The notes beneath the pieces were generated by a model, which did not search any database, had not been told where the DNA came from, and saw nothing but the letters and a program-made list of their open reading frames with translations. Source: Ottelia alismoides (Eukaryota > Streptophyta > Magnoliopsida > Alismatales > Hydrocharitaceae). From it: a stretch of 64,000 nt of DNA. Position numbers and translations under genes: made by a program. This document shows, piece by piece, positions 12,883 through 22,980 of the stretch; position 1 is the stretch's first letter, and each line of letters starts with the position of its first letter. Location of the stretch: assembly GCA_037367405.1 (NCBI GenBank), contig JAZKJV010010758.1, forward strand, positions 372,001 through 436,000, written 5' to 3'.

Positions 12883-13154
12883 AAAGAAAAATCTATGCTA
12901 AAAGTCTCTGCTCTTTTCTCTCTCTATCTCTCTCTCTTTTGCTCTCTTCAATTAACCTATGCAGAAAAGGTCAATCTCCTCGTGGTTTAGGTGCACCCGC
13001 TTCCTAAGAATTTACATTTGCCATGCAATCCCTCGCAAGAAATTCAACAAAGAGCAAGGTCCGAAGTAGATTAAACAAATATTTAAGCAAAGAGATAAAA
13101 GGCAGATAATTATGCAAATAAATATGTAGACTATAAACCTATCCTAAGCAATGC
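12883..13154 (-). other. E2 leader, shortened by deletion
   Basis: The sequence matches the primer-proximal end of the E1 leader, including the CT-rich tract, but measures 0.27 kb against 2.2 kb in E1. The gag N-terminus and most of the leader are gone, so the join at about 12883 marks a deletion of some 2 kb. Confidence 0.6.
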
Positions 13155-13172
13155 TCCTGGACGACAACATCA
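13155..13172 (-). promoter_or_regulatory. E2 primer binding site, badly decayed
   Basis: The plus strand reads TCCTGGACGACAACATCA, only 10 of 18 matches to the tRNA-Asp 3' end. It is called because it lies five bases from the LTR edge at 13177, in the same place as in E1. Confidence 0.4.
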
Positions 13173-14151
13173 TTTTTGAAGCAATGGTCAATGGTCGATC
13201 TAGTGTTCTACGCATGGCAAGAACACTTTCACTGTGGCGACCACTCACGAACATCGAATTCGAACAATAATTAAACCACAGATGGATGATAAAGCAATGC
13301 AATATGAAGTGAGATAAATTTTATTATAACCTATAGCATATGTATAGTGTGCAAGTATTCTAGATGTTGAACCACTGTGAGCTACACAGTTAGGAAAATA
13401 ATTATTGTCTATAATGAATAAGCAACAACTATTTTTATATTTTTTTGTATTTTTAAGTTTTGTGGCTTTTAATTATATTTAGTTTTTTGGAATTTTAATT
13501 TTGTCTTTTTTTGTTTTTAATTTTTAGTTTTAAATTTCTTTTTATATTTTTATGAATTTTAATTTATTTTTTTTAATATGTAATAAGTATATATAACTAT
13601 ATATAATAAAATGTATAATATAAGTAATATATATCCAATATATATGTAAAAAAATAATTTATACAAATTGGACTATTTCCTTTTTTTAAGGTATTAAAAA
13701 TATTTATATGTATTTATATTAATAATTATAATACTAATAAGTATATTAGTAATAATATGTATGTATAGTGTATATAGGATTTTATATTTATAAATATAGA
13801 TATAAATATTTATAAATTACAAAATAATTTTTTATATTTTTTTATCTCTTAGTGTGAATTTTTTTATGTTTTTTTTCTAATTATTAGGTTTTTTTAAAGT
13901 TCAAAATACTCCAAATCAGGAAGTTAATAAATTAGCCAAATCATCTTGAGATTTAAAAACATAAAATAAGCTCAAAATTTCTCAAAATTATTTAAATATG
14001 TATATAGTGAAAATAAAATTATGTAGAAGAAAACTATTTTTTTGGATTTTATAAAATATTTTCTTTTTTTTAAAGTTAGGAGGTTTTTTCATATTTTAGG
14101 ATTTTCTTTTATTTTTTTGATTTTTGGTTTATAGCTAATTATATACTAATA

Positions 14152-14515
14152 GAGAAAAGGGATCCTACACCCGGGGATGTAGGTAATTACCTACACCCGA
14201 CTCTTTTTTTCAATGTTTTTTGAATTTTTTTGAAATGGAACTATTTGGGAATTAGATCACAGTATATCACCATGGTGTCGTTCAAAAATCAACTTAATTC
14301 AAGAATTCTATCATCTCCATCAAGACCACTAAATTTTAACGGTCTCAGAATTGCTGAAATTGATCCATTCTAGATGAACGTGTTAGGAATGTTTGTTTTG
14401 TATGAAACTTGAAACACATATTCCCCTCAAAATATTAAGAAAATCCCCTTAAGGTTTCCTTCAAAAAATTCCAAAAATAATGAGAAAAAAGGCAGTGTGT
14501 AGGCTCCCAGCTCCC
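14152..14515. mobile_element. Mutator-like MITE, 364 bp, in the E2 LTR
   Basis: A 9-base direct repeat, ATACTAATA, stands on both sides (14143-14151 and 14516-14524). The ends pair imperfectly as inverted repeats, about 15 of 21 bases, with the shared core CCTACAC. A 9-bp target duplication with ends starting in G is the mark of Mutator-like elements. There is no gene inside, so it would be non-autonomous. Confidence 0.68.
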
Positions 14516-15991
14516 ATACTAATATATAATTCATAAATTTTTTTGTAATTTTTAAAAGTGTTTTTCTATTTTTTTTTGAATTTATATTTCAAACAAGGAT
14601 TAAATAGCTCTAAACTATTTTTTTAATATGAAATGCAAGGAAATGGCAAATAAAAATTATGGTGTGGATGAGAAGCATTCAAAGCACATCAACTATTTTT
14701 TTCACAAATTTTCATGCGTAGGATCTACAAGTCAAAAATAAAATGAACAGATTAATTTACAAGATCTAGGTAGGGTATATTTTCAATAAAAATATACTAC
14801 AACGGGGTGTGTACAAATAAACCACAAGATTTTGAACTTAATGTACAAATTTTAAGACTTAAAAGAAATAATGGATCCTAGAGGGTTTCCGGTGCAAATT
14901 TTCAACTCACGTAGGGTGCCACATGAGTTGACATGGCACTGGACCTAGTTATAATTTACAAAACAAGCGAAGTCCTGTTGTAATTTTTACACAATGTTTG
15001 AATGTGATTTAATATTTATAGGACCAAATATTAAATTTATAAAATATGGGGTCTACTTAATAAACTACCCCTTCAAAAGTGTGTGATTAGAGAGCGGAGA
15101 GTCGTCCACAAGGCCTAATGTGTGGCACGAGAGGCGTACCGCTTTGTTTTGAATCAAGGACCTAGATTAGATGTAGGCCCAAAGACTGATCCGACGGTGG
15201 TGGAGGTGGCTAGAAGAACACTTGAAGAACTCATCGTCGATGTGCTTCAATCACTGATTTCGCCCATCTCTGGCCTTCTCCTCTGTAGCTGGGGTTCTCT
15301 TCTCCTTCTTGGGAACATCACACGCTTGTAGGTACCTACTAGGATGTCCAGGGCTCGTCGGAAGATCCCTAGAGCTCTGGTGACATGGAGCTACTATTCT
15401 TGTGTCGAGGGGGAGCTCCAGGCGGCACATGGTCTTGCACAAAAAGAATGAGGGGCTCAAGCTGAAGGTGCTCGACCTTGAGGTGAAGCTAGATCCGCAA
15501 TAAGGAGGAGAGTCAGGGGAGCTCTGGTGGAGGCGGCGGAGGGAGCTCCGATTCCCGCTTGATCCTTACAAGATCGAGAGGAAAACATAGGTATTTGATG
15601 GAGAAGCAATCATGGAATGAGGAGAGGTGGAAGTGGGGTCGAACATGATGTATTCACGACAGATTCTGGTGTTCGAGCCTAGTGTTCCGATGATTTGATT
15701 TTTCACATTAAGATTAAACTACAACGATTTGATGAAATTAAATCTAAGCCTATCAGGAGAAAAATTCAAGTTAAGTAAAGTACCTAGCAGCTCAACAAGA
15801 CCTGGAAATTGGAGCATGTACGATCCCTAGAGAATATGCTCAGTTGACGTGGACAACCGACCTTCTTCCTTCTCCACAGCGTCAAGGCTGAAGATCTGTT
15901 TGTAGTCACCTCACAAATCAACTCGATGAGTCCTTTTGAAGAATCCAGTAGGCTAAAGGGGATCAAGAGAATAAAGGACTTCTAGAGGGGG

Positions 15992-16000
15992 ATTTATATA
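15992..16000 (-). promoter_or_regulatory. Candidate TATA box of the E2 LTR promoter
   Basis: The minus strand reads TATATAAAT followed by CCCCCTC, a good plant TATA box inside the GC-richer block of the LTR. Confidence 0.42.
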
Positions 16001-17383
16001 GACATGGTATCCAGCCAAAAAGATGGAGAGAAGGCAGGTGGGTGAAGATTCTGGAGTGGGCGCGGGTCACGGATGATAGGGGAGCATGATAGTGGTTGTA
16101 TCGAGGAGGAAGGAGAATGGAGGTGGGTGAAGAACTAAGAGAAAAGGGGGTTGCACGAGGTTTTAACAGAAGGGGACAGAGGGGCATATAGTTGACCTGG
16201 GGTCAATAAACGTCAAGTCCTCATTGGTCCATGTGGACCAACTAGGAAATTCATAATAAAAATCCCCTTATTAATGAATTTAAAAATAGAAATGATTTTT
16301 TAAATTTTTATCAAAACATTAATAATGCTCATAATTTTATATAGTATTTTATTATGATTTTTATTTATTTTTGCAAGTTAATTTATAAGAAGTTAATATT
16401 TACATGTGTATACATAGGTAAATATACATGTATTTTATGTATTTTAATTTTATTTTGTAATTTATATTTTATTATCATTTGCATGTATTTTATATAATTA
16501 TAAATTATTTAAATGCATATTTAGGTATTTTTAGTATGTTTTTTGAGTTTATTTATGTACATAAATAATTATGTATGTATATTATATAGGTGTATATAAG
16601 TACAATTCATCTATGTACTAAAGTTTCTTATTTATTTAATACATTTTTAATGATTTTATAAAAAATTTATTATGTATATATATTTTAAATAATATTTACA
16701 AATTTATAAAATATAAGTAAGTGGAAAATCTCAAGAATAAATATATTGAATATTATATAAAGGTATATTTCACAATGAGTGCTCAAAACCTAACTTTTGC
16801 ATCTTAACTTCAAATTGAATGAAACTACCTTCATAAAATAAGTAATTTTATTTTATGAACAAAAAGTTGCATGAGGAAGATACATGTTTGCAAAGTTTTC
16901 ATTGCGGCTTCTTATTGTGTGTGTCTCAAGCACACTGTGCATTATTTTTCAGTGAAATAAATTTTTTATTTTCCTTTGTATTTTTATGTACAATATTCAT
17001 GTTTAGCATTCATTGATTTGAGGTATAAAAATAATAAAATAATATAGGTGCCAAAATCTATTATTATGCTAAACAATTAGGTTTTTGGTTGTGTTTTATG
17101 TATTGTTTCTCTGCCATATCCCCCCTCCCATACTTTATTCCTTATAGATCAAGTAATCATGATGACTGGGTCTCAGGGTCTAGGATCACTCAATATTTTT
17201 GACACTTCATTCTTTTTCTTTTTTTCATTCATTCTTTTATTTTGGTATTAAAAAAGTACTTTATACATTATTTTATGTAGATTATTGAGTGTTATTTTTC
17301 ACAATTAATGATATATACATACATTTTGCTAGGGATTTAAGGCTAAAATGAAAGAATAAATGTGATGAAATGGAGATACATCA

Positions 17384-18690
17384 ATCACACAAGAGGATTT
17401 TTCTTTTTATCAATAAAAATATCTTCCCAAACTACATAAAATACACATAGAGGGTTTGCTCTCACTTTATCAGGAATGTCTCGCCTCTCTATTTGCATGG
17501 CAGACATTTTATGTGCAATAGTTCTTTCTATTGTTCATTTGTCCAAAAAATGTATTATTTAGAATTAGAGACCTTCTTAGCATGTGTCTCATATAGTCGG
17601 ATCCTGAAAGATGGAGGCACTTGTCGAGAGGGTGTTCATCTCTATCTTTCTTTTTCCTCCTCCTCGATAATCACCCTCCCCATCATAACAAACAATGATG
17701 CCTCGCTCTAGCTCATTTTATGGAATACCCATGCTCTGAAACCAAAATTTTCTTGTCCTGGTACTTTCACATTACACCCTTGACCACCAATGCCGCAACA
17801 TGGAGCTTGAGACTTGTCACAACAAGGTCAATAAGCATCGCAACTCTAATTATACATTACAACAAAATTGGGCTTCAATGATGCTTTTTCCCAAATTCAC
17901 CAGTAAATCAATTCTTGTTAAATATATAAATATAATATTGTTTATTTTGAAATTACTTTTTATATTTGGAATTAGCGATGCCACAACATTAGCGACGGTT
18001 CATATAACAATGCTTATTTATTGTCATTTTTCAAAAAATTAACTAATCATTGATAGATTTTGAACTAAAAATTTACGAATGATTAGTTGAAATTTGAAAA
18101 TATGAGTTTTATATATAGTCATCGATTATGACAGCAGGGCATCTGTTGATTCTTCTGCTGATCATGTTATCCACGTAGGCGTGGATTGCAGATATTGAAA
18201 TGCAATGGTATGATAGAGAATATGATATACGCTTCTAGATTCATAATTTTCGTTTCGTTTTCTTCTGATAAAACCTGCAATAAATTTATATATTGAGAGC
18301 TTTAGATATCTCAGAGTTCCTTTATTTTGAACTAATTAAAGTTGGTTGTCCATGTTTGATTAATCCCGAAGCCATTGTTCATGTTGGAGAACGATTAAAG
18401 ACAATGAACCATCACGGGGGAATGTGAAAGAAAGTGACATACGTTATGATGGTGTTCAATTACATCTGACGCTTATTAGATTATTAGAGAAGAAAAACAA
18501 CGGTGAAGAAGAATAAATACAAACTCTCTCCTTTTCATTGCTGTATTCATCTTTTTTCCCTCTAAATGTGCGGAAGGATTCGCTGAATTCAACTCTCAGT
18601 TTATAGGCCCAAGTACAAGACAATTGTCCCATTTTCTTAATAACTTCAGATGAAATACAATTTTGATTATAGTAGAATTAAAACTCTGCT
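17384..18690. other. Unassigned sequence right of the E2 LTR
   Basis: No gene is recognised. Short open frames are not convincing. At 17854-18010 there is a CATTACAACAAAATTGGGC stretch and, later, an AGCGACGGTTCAT stretch that recall the ends of CACTA transposons, but no partner end or 3-bp duplication was found. This is outside the nested stack and may be host DNA. Confidence 0.35.
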
Positions 18691-19200
18691 CTCTTTTTGA
18701 GTCCTGGTCTTATAAGGGAAATTCTATTAGAACGGAAGGGAATTACACGTACGATGATATATATAGGGCTCCCATCCCACATGGGTGGGGGGGGGGGGGG
18801 GGGCACGTACCCACCTGATATATATACACAAATCGTCGTTCGTTCACCTTTTGTGCCACCAACTTCTTATCACTCTTCTGCTATCCACTGGTAGAATTCG
18901 AGCGACGTCCCCATCTTCATCCGCGCTGCGCGCCTCCGTTGACGTGGCCATTGACAGGTAAAGTTTGATCTCAGCAATTTCATTACCAAAGTTTTGACGA
19001 CGAATTTCCATAGTTAAGCTATTCTTTTATCTCGTGGAGAACAAAAGTTTGCCTCCAACTTAAATTTTAAAATATTGATGTCTTACTCTAGTATATGTTT
19101 TGTCTAAAAGTTTTGCTGCTCTTAAATCTAGATTTATGTTATTGTCATTGTTTATATACATATATTACATTAGACTTTTCGACAATTTTATTACATTAAG
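18691..19200 (+). other. Promoter- and exon-like island (tentative)
   Basis: An ATATATATA stretch at about 18757-18766 is followed by a GC-rich patch at 18895-18955 (CGCGCTGCGCGCC inside). This ends in GACAG/GTAAAG at about 18956, a good splice-donor consensus, after which the sequence turns AT-rich like an intron. This is the pattern of a first exon, but no protein is recognised and no second exon was found. It could equally be a chance pattern or a captured fragment. Confidence 0.22.
18787..18803. repeat. Poly-G tract, 17 bases
   Basis: An unbroken run of G between CATGGGT and CACGTACCC. Its length is likely to vary between individuals and to be error-prone in sequencing. Confidence 0.9.
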
Positions 19201-19261
19201 ATGATGTCTTGCGGGGATAACTAACAAAGGATCTTACGGATGTACCCGGCGAAATACCTGC

Positions 19262-19483
19262 GTATATATGAACAAGCAGATCCTCTGCAATATTGCATGG
19301 ATCCGCTGTAAAATGGGTTCACACCCAAATCGCTCGATCAAGATGGAGCGATTCACATAAAATCCAGATTTTTCTGAGCCCTTATCGTGTAAACCGATCA
19401 ATGTTGATCGAGAGGCTTGGGCATGATCCCGATAATTAACAGCAGATCTATGCAGTGCTGCAAAGGATCTGCTCTCTATATAT
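19262..19483. mobile_element. Foldback element, about 220 bp
   Basis: The outer arms 19262-19308 and 19440-19483 are inverted copies sharing AGCAGATCC, TTGCA or CTGCA, and GATC-GCTG blocks. The inner parts continue to pair (CTCGATCAA in both, about 19320-19365 against 19385-19440). Only a short centre is unpaired. It is a non-autonomous foldback or MITE-like element. No clear target duplication was found, so its outer limits and superfamily are uncertain. Confidence 0.58.
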
Positions 19484-20394
19484 GAAGGATACCTATGTGA
19501 ATATCTTCATTTGGGAAATATCCAATCGAACATATTTCGTTTTCTCATGTAATTAGGTTAAATCAATTGCAGTTAAGACTTCTTGTAGAATTGACGTGTC
19601 ATTCTTATTACGTCAGTCTATACAATTGAGATTTAATATTTTTATATACCTGAAGTCGTATATTGTTTAGTGATTATCCGTGGTAACACAGATTGATTGT
19701 GAATTCAAAGGTATTTGATGGTAAAATATAGAACAGTTCTCACTCCTCCACCCCCACATGAGTAGATGTGTCCAAATTCCCACCCGATGTATCCAACATA
19801 ATTCTCAAGTAAAGCATAATTTTTTTGAGGGAAAAACCAAGGAATTGGGCTTTTCTCAGGAAAAAAACAAGGAATTATGACCATATATAGAAAATTTTCT
19901 CTATGTTCTCTTCTCTCCAGTAAGAAAAGACTACATGGTAAGGTCTCGAGGTAAAAAAATGTATCCCGAAATGCTTTCGATCCATATAAGGTGATCCCTA
20001 GACGTTACTAAGATCTAATGTGACTAATAGACAAAGGATAAAGGAATGATCATGCTTTACTTACGTAAGAGATATGTGATTTATGATCAATCGTATGAAA
20101 TATGACTTTATTTGCATTTTGTTCCCATATAGGTGCTCAATATATTCATGTTTATGAATTTACATTCGGTTATTTATAAATCACATAATATATTACGTAT
20201 AATATCAGAACTACCTAAATATCTATGATTTTTTTCTAAAATCTTTTTTTTATATTTACAACTAGTTTGCAATTAAAGGATACAAAAAAGTTGATTTTCA
20301 AATAAGAGACCACATTGAATGATTACTCACCATTCACCAAAGTGTTCTTATTTTGTAAAGTTCGTGATTATTTTGTAATATTCGTATGAAGATC
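19484..20394. other. AT-rich sequence, nothing recognised
   Basis: No gene, repeat or element end was seen in this stretch apart from short A and T runs. Confidence 0.3.
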
Positions 20395-20805
20395 TGTAAA
20401 AAAAAAGATAGTTAGTAATTCATCATTATTAAGTACAATATTATTAGAAATAGATAAAACAAATGCTAAATGTAAAAATACAATTTGAAGTTGTAAGAAA
20501 TGACATGAGATTTGTAAAAAATGGCTTGAGATTGTAAAAAATGAATCAAGATTGTTAGAAATTGATAGAAGAAACGTTAAATGTAAAAAATAATCTTATA
20601 TTATAAATACAATTTGAGTTTTGTAAGAAACGATCTGATATTGCCTAAAATTTTAGTGATTGTAAAAAAAAGATATGAGATTGTTAGACATTTATAAAAT
20701 AAGTAAATGTAAAAAATCCGAGATTGTAAAAATGATTTGCAATTTGTAAGAAATAATCTGGTATTGTAAAAAAGATATGAGATTAAAATTTATCTCCGAT
20801 GGTAA
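20395..20805. repeat. Degenerate tandem array of GATTGTAAAAAATGA-like units
   Basis: Variants of GAGATTGTAAAAAATGA recur more than ten times at irregular spacing of about 20-35 bases, with forms such as GATTGTTAGAAAT and TTTGTAAGAAAT. The array is too diverged for a fixed unit length. Confidence 0.6.
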
Positions 20806-20814
20806 AAACTAATC

Positions 20815-21250
20815 ATGCCTTCCTTTGCTTGTATCCCTCCTCAACCCGTACCTCTGCCACCCTTCTCATCCACGATCAATCTCCTCCATGTGCACCCTCC
20901 TCTGCCCACGCCCCTCCTCCATCTGCCTTCTCCTTCACCCTTTTCCTCCACGATCCACCTACTCCATGAACAGCCACCGCCTCCACACGATGTTGCCTCC
21001 ATTGCCTACAAGAAAAGAGGCTTGGAGAACCAACCTTCTTTCCCCTTGATCTGAAGGTCAACAAAACATCGCATCACCACAGGAAGCAACTGTTGTCGTC
21101 CACAGAGCAACACGTCATAATCTGCCACCGCAGAGCGACACATCTCATCCACCGCCCAATATTTTCCCTCTACCATTATTGCAAGCCATCATCAACTTGC
21201 AACAGCCTCCTCCCCGCATATCGCCATCAAGAGAGGGGGGGATTATGGTG
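20815..21250. other. C-rich fragment, possible captured or genic DNA
   Basis: It is markedly GC-richer than its surroundings, with CCTCC and CCACC repeats. A plus-strand frame of 79 residues (20815-21054) is rich in Pro, Ser and Leu, and other frames are also open, as expected from composition alone. No family is recognised. It may be a decayed exon, a captured fragment or simple C-rich DNA. Confidence 0.3.
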
Positions 21251-21426
21251 GAGATATTTGTTGCATTCTAAACATAGAATATGCCAAAATGACCATAATT
21301 GGTTTTTCACCAGTAAAAATATAGATAAGGAATCATTAATCCTAATCATCGGATTGATTACGAATGGAAATGATGGTTGGATTTCCGTACATCCAGGAAA
21401 GGGTCGCCTTATCAGAGGTTTTCACG

Positions 21427-21499
21427 GTGTGTGTATGTATGTATATGTGTGTGTATGTGTGTATATTTATATCGATATGTATGTATGTATGTATGTATA
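21427..21499. repeat. TG/TATG microsatellite
   Basis: Runs of TGTG and TATG units directly left of the 21508 foldback element. Confidence 0.8.
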
Positions 21500-21507
21500 C
21501 ATGTAAA

Positions 21508-21689
21508 TGAGGGGTGATCCTGTGAGAGCTAAAATCTGTGAGAGCATGAGAGGACTGATTCCAGACCACTAGATTATGTCATCTCTCTTCTCATTGATTG
21601 CAGGAGGAGAGAGAAGAGCAGAATCTAGTGGTCCAGAATCAATCCTCTCATGCTCTCATAGATTTTGACTCTCACAGGATGACCCCTCA
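21508..21689. mobile_element. Full-length hairpin MITE, 182 bp
   Basis: Two 68-base arms, 21508-21575 and 21622-21689, are inverted copies with about 61 matching pairs by hand count, starting TGAGGGGT and containing ATCCTGTGAGAG. The centre pairs further (CTCTCTTCTC with GAGAGAGAAGAG), so nearly the whole element is one stem. Flanks CATGTAAA and CATGTATA match at 7 of 8 bases and look like an 8-bp target duplication. It sits inside a TATG microsatellite that continues on both sides. Confidence 0.75.
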
Positions 21690-21697
21690 CATGTATA

Positions 21698-21760
21698 AAT
21701 ATGTATAGATGTATATATGTATGTATGTATGTATGTATGCATGTATGTTTGTGTGTGTAC
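21698..21760. repeat. TATG/TG microsatellite, right part
   Basis: It continues the TATG repeat interrupted by the hairpin MITE. Confidence 0.8.
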
Positions 21761-22772
21761 TCATTTTTCCCATTTTTTAAAATGATTACATAGGTTTTCA
21801 TCATTATATCTTATGAATTTCCATTTTATCATGTTTATTATTTCATTTTATCCTTTAAACCCTACCTAAATGCATTTATATAACACTTTATTCTATAAAA
21901 TAACCTCTATTATTTACTGTGTAAATATCGTAAAAAAACCTATCTAAAGCAAATATAAACTAATAAAGAAAAGAAAATAAATGAAATACCATAGATATTC
22001 AATGAACCTAAACCCGAGACATAGGCATAATGATGAGTAGATCGACAACGATAAAAATAGGGGGATATAAGGTCAAAATATCTCGAAACCCTAATTTTCA
22101 ATTCTTAAATAAAACCAATTTGGGGCATATTTTATTCTTTATTATGTATATATCAAATTAAAAACCTTTTTGCATAAAAGTTGTTGATAAAAATACATAA
22201 AAAATAGAAAATTTATTTCACATAAAAATAATGCGCAATGTGCTTTATACACTTAGAATAAAAACTCAAAATCCCAAATCACAGACCTATATCTTCTTTA
22301 TACTACAAAATTGACTAAAATCACCTTTATTTCTATATAACTTTTAATTATCTATTTAATGAGGATGATTTCATTTAATTTGGAGTTAAGATGCAAAAGT
22401 TAGGTTTTGGACCCCTGTTGTACATTATACCTGAATAAAATAATAATTTTATTTATTATTTGTATTTTTTATAGTTTTATATATTTATAATTTGTATTAT
22501 TTATAATAAATATAAATATTTAAATTAATGAAAAATCATTAAAAATACAATGCAAGGTGGCCAAAGATTCTTAAGAGGGTCGATCGAAGCTCGTAGGAGG
22601 CGAGCATCTTCCCAGTTCCTCCATATTCCCTCTCCACCATTGGATCAAGAACAACACCCTAGGTCATATAACCATCATCGGATGCTTACTTCCTCAACCA
22701 TCAGATTAGATGCCCAGATCTAATATGGGCCATCCAAAGAGAAAGCATCATCGGTTGTCCTGCATACGACAC

Positions 22773-22780
22773 ATATATAA
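22773..22780 (+). promoter_or_regulatory. Candidate TATA box of LTR C
   Basis: ATATATAA followed by GTGG, in the GC-richer block of the LTR. Confidence 0.35.
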
Positions 22781-22952
22781 GTGGAATGCATCCGAATATC
22801 CGCTCATGTGGTAGTGGAGGGTAATTTCGCCAGATACCCTCTTCCTTTTTTAGTTTTAGTCCATAAACTATTATTTGTAGATAAAAGTCGTTGGCTATTT
22901 TCCAAGTAGACCAATGTATTCCCTTTATTTACAATTAGGCCTCTTGCCACAT

Positions 22953-22980
22953 CACCTCACATGCCCATACATGTGAGGTG
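22953..22980. repeat. Perfect 11-bp inverted repeat in LTR C
   Basis: CACCTCACATG and CATGTGAGGTG are separated by six bases. Related but imperfect inverted repeats occur in the LTRs of E1 (9569-9594) and E2 (14903-14930). Confidence 0.75.

Larger units (their letters stand above)
13177..17383 (-). mobile_element. E2 5' LTR (4.2 kb with an inserted MITE)
   Basis: The left edge is TGAAGCAATG beside the primer site; the right edge is AGATACATCA. Without the MITE at 14152-14515 and its duplicated target, the LTR is about 3.8 kb, in line with those of E1, A and B. A GC-richer block lies around 15060-16250. Near 17100-17330 the order of a C-rich stretch, a TTCTTTTTCTTT-like stretch and a TTTGCTAGGGATTTAAGGC stretch matches 11740-11990 in E1. 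The partner LTR is not in the window. Confidence 0.76.

Noticed and set aside
17854..18010. CACTA-type transposon ends
   Set aside because: Only a vague likeness at one end. No inverted partner or 3-bp duplication was found. A similar CACTATAACAAAATT at 39193 is also isolated.
20395..20805. CRISPR-like array
   Set aside because: Units and spacing are irregular, the units are not identical and there are no unique spacers; the window is plant DNA.
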